Shown here piece after piece: positions 5,126-11,035 of a stretch of DNA of 11,035 nucleotides. The notes under the pieces were generated by a model. It ran no database searches. It was not told the origin of the DNA and was given only the letters and a program-made list of their open reading frames with translations. Made by a program: the position numbers and the translations under genes. Numbering within the stretch: position 1 is the stretch's first letter; every line of letters starts with the position of its first letter. The DNA lies in NCBI GenBank assembly GCA_025454715.1, contig JALONY010000052.1:1-11035 (forward strand), read 5' to 3'. Source of the stretch: Anaerolineae bacterium. Lineage in GTDB: Bacteria; Chloroflexota; Anaerolineae; Aggregatilineales; Phototrophicaceae.

Positions 5126-6685
5126 GTGCCTGAACAAGCGCTTTACCTGAAATGGCGTCCGACCCTCTTCGATGAGGTGATCGGCCAAGAACACATCGTC
5201 CACACCCTGCGTAACTCGCTCAAGACCGGGCGAATCCGCCATGCTTACCTGTTCAGCGGGCCGCGGGGCACCGGCAAGACCACCACCGCCCGCCTGCTGG
5301 CCAAAGCCGTCAACTGCACCCACCCCGACGTGAACCAGCGCCCGTGCGACCAATGCGCCGCCTGCATTGGGGTCAACGAAGGCCGCTACCTCGACCTGAT
5401 CGAAATCGACGCCGCCACCCACACCGGCGTGGACGACGTGCGCGACCTGCGCGAGAAAATCCAGTTCACCCCCGCCGAGGGGCGCTACAAGGTCTACATC
5501 ATCGACGAGGTGCACCGCTTCAGCGGTAGCGCCTTCGATGCGTTGCTCAAGACGCTGGAAGAGCCGCCCGCCCACGCCATCTTCGTGCTGGCCACCACCG
5601 AAATCGACAAAGTGCCCCAGACCATCAAGAGCCGCTGCCTCCAGTTCGAGTTTCGGCGCGTCAGCCTGCAACAAGTGGCCGACCGGCTGGAGCGCATCAC
5701 CCGCTCGGAGGGCTTGAACGTAGAGCGAGGCGCGCTCGAGTTGGTCGCACGGCAGGGCACCGGCAGCGTCCGCGACTCGATTAGCCTGCTCGACCAGATG
5801 GTCAGCGACCCGTCGGAGGTCATCACCCTCGACATCGCCCAGCGCATCCTCGGTACCGGCAACCGCCAAGCGGTGTTCGACCTCGTCGAGGCGTTGGCCA
5901 ACGAGGACATCGCCCGAGGCCTGCACGTCATCAACGCGGCCATCGACACCGGTAGCGACCCGCGCCAATATGCCCGCCAGATGGTGGAGCACCTGCGCGC
6001 CGTGCTGCTGACGCAAACCGCCGGAAGCGAGGTGGTCGATGCCAGCACCGAGGAACGCAAGACCTACACCCGCCACGCCGAGGCCATCGGGCGAAACCGG
6101 CTGGTGCGCGCCCTCAAGGCCTTCAACGACGCCGTCAGCGCCAGCACCAGCGGCTGGCAACCCCAGCTCGCCCTCGAACTGGCCTTCATCGACTCGCTCA
6201 AAGCGCCGGAGGTGGTGACGGTGCAAGCCCCCGCCGCACCCGCGCCCAACGCCAAGACAACCCCACCCAAAGCCACCGATTCCCTGACGATCGAGCCGAC
6301 CGCCCCGGGGGCACCGCCCATCATCCAGCCCAGCCTCGTGAGCGCAAAATGGGGGGAAATGCTGGACGCGCTGGGGCGGTACGCCTCGACCGGCCCCGCC
6401 GTGGTGGAGTACTTTAAGGTTCAACGAATCGACGGAAACCTGTTGTACATCAGCACCAATAATGAGTTATACTATAAGCGACTGGCAGGGCAGGAACCAA
6501 AACTGCAAGCTATCTCCCGCGCCCTTTATGACGTGCATCAAGTGTGGTTGCGCGTCCAAGTAGAACTTTCGGGAGAGGCAGCCCATAGCGGCGGTTCTGC
6601 TGGTCGGGGGTCACCCTCTGACGACCCCCTCCTGAACGCGGCACGTGAACTAGGGGCGCGCGTGCTTCCAGAATCCCCTGAATAA
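5126..6685 (+). CDS. dnaX: DNA polymerase III subunit gamma/tau
   Basis: 519 residues from GTG 5126, chosen because GGAGG lies eight bases upstream and the protein then begins PEQALYLKWRP as in the family; an in-frame GTG at 5111 would overlap the ribosome site. DnaX is the ATPase core of the sliding-clamp loader at the replication fork. Visible are: Walker A GPRGTGKT (45-52), the four-cysteine zinc module (C64, C74, C77, C80), Walker B IIDEVH (125-130), sensor 1 near ATTEIDKVP, and the SRC arginine finger (169-171). The C-terminal region has a Pro/Ala-rich linker (about 370-405), then a small domain that includes KWGEMLDALG and YYKRLAGQEPKLQAISRAL, as in tau. No A-rich frameshift slippery site is apparent, so probably only the long form is made. 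The end region is noticeably AT-richer around 6440-6480. Confidence 0.96.
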   Translation: MPEQALYLKWRPTLFDEVIGQEHIVHTLRNSLKTGRIRHAYLFSGPRGTGKTTTARLLAKAVNCTHPDVNQRPCDQCAACIGVNEGRYLDLIEIDAATHTGVDDVRDLREKIQFTPAEGRYKVYIIDEVHRFSGSAFDALLKTLEEPPAHAIFVLATTEIDKVPQTIKSRCLQFEFRRVSLQQVADRLERITRSEGLNVERGALELVARQGTGSVRDSISLLDQMVSDPSEVITLDIAQRILGTGNRQAVFDLVEALANEDIARGLHVINAAIDTGSDPRQYARQMVEHLRAVLLTQTAGSEVVDASTEERKTYTRHAEAIGRNRLVRALKAFNDAVSASTSGWQPQLALELAFIDSLKAPEVVTVQAPAAPAPNAKTTPPKATDSLTIEPTAPGAPPIIQPSLVSAKWGEMLDALGRYASTGPAVVEYFKVQRIDGNLLYISTNNELYYKRLAGQEPKLQAISRALYDVHQVWLRVQVELSGEAAHSGGSAGRGSPSDDPLLNAARELGARVLPESPE

Positions 6686-6754
6686 AACACACCCTTCACA
6701 GCTTCTATCCTCTCCAATTGCCGACGTGGCCTCGCAAAAGCCCGTTGGCCGTTC

Positions 6755-6771
6755 AGCTTGCGTTGCAAGCT
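6755..6771. repeat. Perfect inverted repeat in decarboxylase leader
   Basis: AGCTTGC-GTT-GCAAGCT: 7-bp arms around three bases, ending just before the AAAGG ribosome site. It could be an operator or an mRNA hairpin near the start codon. Nothing else is seen in the 102-bp spacer after dnaX, and no clear promoter. Confidence 0.5.
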
Positions 6772-8240
6772 AGAAAGGCAAACCAAGATGGCCGGACTCA
6801 ATCCGGAGCAATTTCGCGCTCTGGGTTATCGGGCAATCGACATGATTGCGGAGCAACTCGCTCAATTGGACGAAGGCGCGACCCGCCTTCCCGTCCCGCT
6901 GGACATCCGGCACCGCTTGGAAGACCAGCCCATGCCACAGACGGGCATCGACCCGTTCGCACTGCTCGACCGCGTGCAAAACGAGATTTTGGCCTACCCG
7001 ATGGGCAACCCGAGCCCGCGCTTTTTCGCGTGGGTGAACAGCACCCCCACCCCCATCGGCATCCTTGGCGACCTGTTCGCGGCGGCCATGTCGCCGTCGG
7101 CGGCGGGCGGCGACCAAGCGGCCACCTACGTCGAGCGCGCCGCGCTGACGTGGGTCAAGGACATGCTCAGCTTCCCCCAAGAAGCCCAAGGCTTGTTCGT
7201 CAGCGGCGGCAGCATCGCCAACCTGACCTGTCTCGCGGTCATGCGGCACGTCCAGACCGGTGGCAAAGCCCGTCAGGACGGCCTCGTCGGCATGGACTCC
7301 AAAATGATTGTCTACACCAGCGCCCACGGCCACTCGTGCATCGAGAAGGCCATCCACGCGCTGGGTTTCGGCTCGCAAAACCTGCGGGTCATCCCGCTCG
7401 ATGAGCAATACCGCATGGACGTGGCCAAGCTGCGCGAGGCCATCGCCCAAGACCGCGCCGCTGGCCTGAAGCCGGTGTGCGTGGCGGCCAGCGCAGGAAC
7501 CACCAACACCGGCGCGATCGATCAGCTCGACGACATCGCCGACCTGTGCGAGGCCGAGGGCTTGTGGTTCCACATCGACGGTGCCTACGGCGGCTTCGGC
7601 ATCTTGGCCGAGCAGACCGAGGGCTTGTACAAGGGCATGAACCGCGCCGACAGCATCGCGGTTGACCCGCACAAGTGGCTGTACATCCCGGTCGAGTGCG
7701 GGTGCGCCATCGTGCGTGACGCCGAGGCCATGCGCGCCACCTTCAGCCTCGTGCCGGCCTACTTGCAAGAAGACCGCGCCGAGCCGTGGTTCAGCGAGTA
7801 CGGCTTGCAGCAGACTCGCGGGTTCCGCGCCCTCAAGGTGTGGCTGAGCCTGCAACACTACGGCCTCGACGGCTACCGCAAGATGATCACCAACGACATC
7901 GAGACGGCCTACGAATTGCGCCGCAAGCTGTTCAGCCGCCGCGATTATGAGGTGGTGACGGCGGGCCCGCTGAGCGTGACCTGCTTCCGTTACCTGCCCA
8001 CGGGCGTGACGGCGGACGAGGCCGACGACTTCCAACGCCAAATCGTGGCGCTGACCAACGCCAGCGGTCGGGCGTTCATCACCACCACCATGATTGACGG
8101 CAAGGTGGTCATCCGTGCCTGCCACGTCAACTTCCGCACCACCGCGGCAGACCTCGACGTGTTGCTGGACACGCTGACCGAGGCCGGTCAACAGGTGCTG
8201 GCCAGCGGCCACGCCCACACCGCCTAGCTCACATCCCCCC
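6770..8240 (-). other. Uninterrupted antisense extension of the RNase Y frame
   Basis: Continuing the RNase Y frame past its last family-like residue (Ile492, codon at 8248-8246) gives about 490 further codons without a stop, to 6770, wholly antisense to the decarboxylase. The translation is rich in Gly, Val, His and Asp/Gln and resembles no protein I know. It looks like the mirror of GC-rich codons, so I do not call it a gene; it is recorded because a strict ORF caller would fuse it to rny as a 983-residue protein. Confidence 0.6.
6788..8227 (+). CDS. Group II PLP-dependent amino-acid decarboxylase
   Basis: 479 residues from ATG 6788 (AAAGG nine bases upstream; the frame is open a little further, to a TTG at 6758, without support). 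This is a fold-type I pyridoxal-5'-phosphate enzyme of the aromatic-amino-acid/glutamate decarboxylase group. Motifs: NPSPRFFAWVNSTPTPIG (substrate side), SPSAAGGDQAATYVER, GLFVSGGSIANLTCLAV (phosphate binding), a stacking His in AHGHSC, ASAGTTNTGAIDQLDDIADL, FHIDGAYGG (Asp to the pyridine nitrogen) and VDPHKWLYIPVECG with Lys296 as the Schiff-base residue. The C-terminal domain ends normally with IRACHVNFRTT. It removes the alpha-carboxyl of an amino acid; the substrate (tyrosine, tryptophan, diaminobutyrate or other) cannot be told. It follows dnaX on the same strand but is functionally unrelated, and converges on rny with the stop codon TAG lying inside CTAG. Confidence 0.93.
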   Translation: MAGLNPEQFRALGYRAIDMIAEQLAQLDEGATRLPVPLDIRHRLEDQPMPQTGIDPFALLDRVQNEILAYPMGNPSPRFFAWVNSTPTPIGILGDLFAAAMSPSAAGGDQAATYVERAALTWVKDMLSFPQEAQGLFVSGGSIANLTCLAVMRHVQTGGKARQDGLVGMDSKMIVYTSAHGHSCIEKAIHALGFGSQNLRVIPLDEQYRMDVAKLREAIAQDRAAGLKPVCVAASAGTTNTGAIDQLDDIADLCEAEGLWFHIDGAYGGFGILAEQTEGLYKGMNRADSIAVDPHKWLYIPVECGCAIVRDAEAMRATFSLVPAYLQEDRAEPWFSEYGLQQTRGFRALKVWLSLQHYGLDGYRKMITNDIETAYELRRKLFSRRDYEVVTAGPLSVTCFRYLPTGVTADEADDFQRQIVALTNASGRAFITTTMIDGKVVIRACHVNFRTTAADLDVLLDTLTEAGQQVLASGHAHTA

Positions 8241-9721
8241 TGCCCGATTTGCTTGGCCACGTCCCGCGCCAATTGCATCGCGCCCAGCTCGTCCACCTGC
8301 TCCGGCTTGACCAAGATACGCACCTCGCGCCCCGCTTGCAGGGCGTAGCTGGTCTCGACGCCCGGGAAGCTCTTGGCAATCTCTTCCAGCGTCTTGACGC
8401 GCTTGATGTAGCTATCGACGTTCTCGCGCCGCGCCCCCGGGCGCGCCCCGCTGATGGCGTCGGCGGCCTCGACGATGTACGCCTCGACGCACTCTTGCTC
8501 GACCTCGTGGTGGTGGCTGGCGATGCAGTTGACCACCTTGGGGTGCACCCCATAACGGCGGCAGAAATCGGCACCAATCAGGGCGTGGGTGCCCTCGACC
8601 TCGTGGTCGATGGCCTTGCCGATGTCGTGCAGCAAGCCGCCCGCCTTGGCCAATTCGACGTTCGCGCCCAATTCGGCGGCAATCATACCGGCGATGTGGG
8701 CGGTCTCGATCGAGTGGGCGTGCATGTTCTGCCCATAGCTAAAGCGGAACTTGAGCCGCCCCAGCAACTTAATCACCTCGGGGTGCAGGCCGCTGACGCC
8801 GGTCTCATAGGCGGCGCGCTCGCCCTCCTCGCGGATGATGAGGTCAATCTCGTTGCGGGCGTCCTCCAGCAATTTTTCGATGCGGGCGGGGTGGATGCGC
8901 CCATCGACCACCAGCTTGGCCAGCGCACGGCGCGCCACCTCGCGGCGGATGGGGTCGAAGCTGCTGATGGTGACGGCCTCGGGGGTGTCATCGACCACCA
9001 CATCGACGCCAGCGCGCATCTCGAACTCGCGGATGTTGCGCCCGCCACGCCCGATGATGCGCCCCTTCATCTCGTCATTGGGCAACGGGATGACGCTGAC
9101 GGCAATCTCGTTGACGTGCTCGCTGGCGAGGCGCTGGACGGCCAACGAAATCACGTTGCGGGCGCGGGTGTCGGCCTCTTCACGCGCCTCAGCCTCCACT
9201 TGGCGGACGATGCGCGCCATATCGCTGCGCGAGTCGGTCTCGGCCTTGATGAGCACCTCGCGGCGCGCCTCGTCGAGGGTCATTTCGGCCACCCGTTGCA
9301 GGGCTTCCAGCTTCTCTTGCTCGGCCTTGCTCAGGTCGGCCTCGCGCTTCTCGAGGGTGCTTTGGCGCTTGTTGAGCTGGCGGTCACGCTGCTCGAGGCG
9401 CTCGCGTTGCTCATCGACCTCTTTGCGGCGGCGCTGGATGCGCTCGTCTTCCTCGGTGATGTCACGGCGGCGGCGGGCGTTGACTTGCTCGGCCTCTTCC
9501 AACAAGCGCTTGGAGCGTTGCTCGGCCTCTTTCAGCGCGGCCTCGGCGTTGGCCTTGGCTTGCAACTTCACCTTCTCGGCTTCGATGTTGGCCAATTGGA
9601 GGATGCTTTGGCCTTTGGCGGTCTGTGCTTGATCGTGATTACGAATCCCAAGAAACCAGCCCGCTGCGGCGCCCAAACCGGCACCGACCACGGCTGCTAC
9701 CAATGCGATGATGACTTCCAT
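8224..9721 (-). CDS. rny: Ribonuclease Y, conserved C-terminal end lost
   Basis: A membrane-bound endoribonuclease that starts mRNA decay. Order: N-terminal membrane helix (VIIALVAAVVGAGLGAAAGWFLG), a long charged coiled coil (about 45-190), a KH domain with GRGG (224-227), and an HD domain with HDIGK (His365-Asp366) and later HHHEVE. Family-like sequence runs to LARDVAKQI (Ile492). The usual last ~26 residues, the strand block around a YPG-IKV-VIRE motif in other RNases Y, are absent. In the main frame no stop follows until 6770. Right after Ile492 there is a run of six G (8240-8235, minus). With one G fewer the frame would end at TAG 8226-8224, with one more at TGA 8231-8229. I set the end at 8224 as the likely gene limit, not as a proven stop. 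The gene lies 56 bases after recX on the same strand. No clear Shine-Dalgarno precedes ATG 9721. Confidence 0.85.
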
Positions 9722-9777
9722 GTGTGTTGCGCGGTGCTTGTGGCAATCCGCTTCCGTCCTTTCGTATGTTTCGGGGG

Positions 9778-10455
9778 TCAGTCGTCTTCGGAGTTTGCCC
9801 CAGACGCCCCGCCCAAGCCGAAAAAGGTGGGGTCTTCTTCGTCGTATTCTTCGAACAGTCGCTCGATGGCGGTACGGATGTCGTCGAACCGAAACCCGCG
9901 CCGCCCCAGCGTGCTGGCCAGCTTTTCGCGGGCAGCCTTGCGCGTTTGGCCGCGCATCCGCTTGAGCAGCGGCGTGGCGGCGGCATACGCGCCCGACTCG
10001 TCGTCCACCTCACCGAGCACGGCTTGGACGATGGCGTCGGGGACGCCTTTTTGTCTCAATTCAAAGCGCAGGGCGGCAGTGCCCAGCGGCTTGAACTGCG
10101 TGCGATTTTGAATCCAGTAGCGCGCAAACGCCCAATCGTCCAAGTAGCCCAAGGTGGTCAGGCGTCCCAAAGCCGCCTCAATCACGCCCTCGTCATAGTC
10201 CTTCTCGGCGAGGTTGCGGCGCACTTCGGCGATGCTGCGCGGGCGATGCCCCAAGAAGCGCGCCGCGCTATCGACCGCTTTGGCCACGAGGTCTTCTTCC
10301 TTGAGGCGCACCACCTCCGAGTCGGTCAGCGTCTGCCCCTTGTGCAAGCGGGCGGCCTCCATGATGCCGAGGCTGAACGCATACTCCCCTTCCAGATAGA
10401 CGTTGACGCGCTCTTTGTTGCGTTTTTGCACCTCTAGGGATGTGATGACCGGCAC
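9778..10455 (-). CDS. recX: Regulatory protein RecX
   Basis: 225 residues, starting at GTG 10455 (PVITSLEVQKR...). The early part, VNVYLEGEYAFSLGIMEAARL, is the N-terminal region common in RecX of Chloroflexota-like bacteria. Three-helix RecX repeats follow: AARFLGHRPRSIAEVRRNL, then LGRLTTLGYLDDWAFARYWI and LRFELRQKGV, then LGRRGFRFDDIRTAIERLF. RecX binds RecA filaments and restrains strand exchange. An acidic tail ends the protein. It usually accompanies recA; here recA is not upstream, but rny follows closely, and a recA-region location for rny is known from Bacillus. The ribosome site is weak (GCGAG). Confidence 0.92.
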   Translation of the reverse strand: MPVITSLEVQKRNKERVNVYLEGEYAFSLGIMEAARLHKGQTLTDSEVVRLKEEDLVAKAVDSAARFLGHRPRSIAEVRRNLAEKDYDEGVIEAALGRLTTLGYLDDWAFARYWIQNRTQFKPLGTAALRFELRQKGVPDAIVQAVLGEVDDESGAYAAATPLLKRMRGQTRKAAREKLASTLGRRGFRFDDIRTAIERLFEEYDEEDPTFFGLGGASGANSEDD

Positions 10456-10655
10456 GTTCGCACTCGCCCAAATCGGGCGGTTATCAGATTCAACAGTGTT
10501 CTTGCGTACAGGCGGTGTCGTGTTTGCCCAACGGTGAGCATATGGACACTTTGCCTAATATTAAATGTAGTCGATAACGAGGCGATTCGCAAGAACTTGA
10601 CCCCCCAAAACCACCGGACGCCCAACGCAATATCCCGCCTATGGGTGGCTTGTCC

Positions 10656-10661
10656 TATAAT
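10656..10661 (+). promoter_or_regulatory. Promoter -10 for the DUF218 gene
   Basis: A perfect TATAAT 33 bases before the TTG start; the -35 at 17 bases (TCCCGC) is poor. The rest of the 239-bp divergent spacer (10456-10694) holds an AT-rich patch around 10553-10570 that could serve recX, a CGCCC-AAAT-CGGGCG hairpin close to the recX start, and a 9-bp inverted pair GTTCTTGCG (10498-10506)/CGCAAGAAC (10588-10596). No clear LexA box is seen. Confidence 0.55.
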
Positions 10662-10694
10662 GCAGCCCAACGGAAGCCAACAGGAGCACAATCC

Positions 10695-11035
10695 TTGCCA
10701 TCACTTTCCTTCCGCCGCCCGCGCTGGCGCACCGTTTTCCGCATCACTGCGGTCGTTCTAGCGGTCTGGGTGGCCGCTTGCGGGGTCATGGGCGGCCTCA
10801 TCGTGTGGGCGGGCGACCGCTCGACCGCACAAAAATCGGATGTCATCATCGTCTTGGGCGCGGGCTTGCGCCGCGATGGGGGCCCGGGCGATGCGCTCTA
10901 CCGCCGCAGTGTGTGGGCGGCACGCGCCTACCAAGACGGCCTCGCGCCGGTCATCATCTGCACCGGCGGCCAATCGGAGACGCAGCGGCGCAGCGAGGCC
11001 GAGGTCTGCCGCGAATTGCTCCTCGACGAGGGCGT
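10695..11035 (+). CDS. DUF218 (YdcF/SanA/ElyC-like) membrane protein, N-terminal part
   Basis: Open from TTG 10695 to the window edge (113 codons); CAGGAG eight bases upstream supports the start. A basic N-terminus (SFRRPRWRTVFR) leads into one membrane helix (ITAVVLAVWVAACGVMGGLIVWAG). The DUF218 domain then begins: KSDVIIVLGAGLRRDGGPGDALYRR, with the family's strand-GAG turn, then RAYQDGLAPVIICTGGQ and the RSEAEVCRELLLDEG helix. The orientation suggests the domain faces outside the membrane. Family members have been tied to cell-envelope integrity and vancomycin resistance (SanA) and to envelope lipid-carrier metabolism (ElyC); the exact reaction is not known. Divergent from recX. Confidence 0.88.
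   Translation, partial: MPSLSFRRPRWRTVFRITAVVLAVWVAACGVMGGLIVWAGDRSTAQKSDVIIVLGAGLRRDGGPGDALYRRSVWAARAYQDGLAPVIICTGGQSETQRRSEAEVCRELLLDEG

Noticed and set aside
6346..6361. AAAATGGGGGGAAA run in dnaX as a programmed frameshift site for a gamma form
   Set aside because: Not a known slippery heptamer, and no adjoining stem-loop or Shine-Dalgarno-like enhancer stood out; normal tau-like sequence continues in frame.
5045..6424. 459-codon minus-strand open frame across dnaX
   Set aside because: Antisense to a clear DnaX with all motifs; Gly/His/Val-rich composition typical of the reverse frame of GC-rich codons.
8249..10111. 620-codon plus-strand open frame across rny and recX
   Set aside because: Antisense to genes with KH, HD and RecX motifs; leucine-rich low-complexity stretches mirror the RNase Y coiled coil.
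10498..10596. 9-bp inverted pair GTTCTTGCG/CGCAAGAAC in the recX/DUF218 spacer
   Set aside because: Arms 81 bases apart; a match of this size is not very unlikely by chance in a spacer this long, and neither arm fits a known LexA box.

Overview
The window is GC-rich bacterial DNA with tightly packed genes on both strands and frequent GTG/TTG starts. No rRNA, tRNA, phage or insertion-sequence gene is visible. The gene styles (recX-rny pair, a FhuD/BtuF-like binding protein under a B12 riboswitch, short palindromic intergenic repeats) fit a Chloroflexota-like genome. That placement is an inference from protein style, not a proven assignment.

Left part (1-2942): a minus-strand run reads LysR regulator, then a LysE/RhtB-type exporter, then an FHA-domain protein cut by the window edge. 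Divergent from the LysR gene, across a 121-bp spacer with a perfect LysR-type palindrome, lie a single-domain rhodanese and a short protein with the fold signature of a persulfide-dioxygenase-type metallo-beta-lactamase whose metal ligands have almost all been replaced. Together these look like a small sulfur or amino-acid stress module, but the substrate is not readable from sequence.

Middle part (2943-5125): a convergent gap holds two copies of a double-hairpin repeat and a strong bidirectional terminator. Then comes a minus-strand ABC-transporter substrate-binding protein behind a long leader containing a promoter, a cobalamin aptamer and an intrinsic terminator. Upstream of it is tatA, divergent from dnaX.

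Right part (5126-11035): dnaX (DNA polymerase III gamma/tau) is followed by a group II PLP-dependent decarboxylase on the plus strand. Facing it on the minus strand are recX and rny (RNase Y). RNase Y loses its conserved C-terminal end exactly where it meets the decarboxylase. Its frame has no stop there and stays open for about 1.45 kb antisense to the decarboxylase, while both other frames stop within a few codons of a G6 run. Divergent from recX, the start of a DUF218/YdcF-SanA-like membrane protein runs off the right edge.

Most genes are conventional. The points most worth checking are the RNase Y/decarboxylase junction, the metal-less MBL protein beside the rhodanese, the paired-hairpin repeat with a compensatory base change, and the solitary B12-controlled binding protein without a lipobox.
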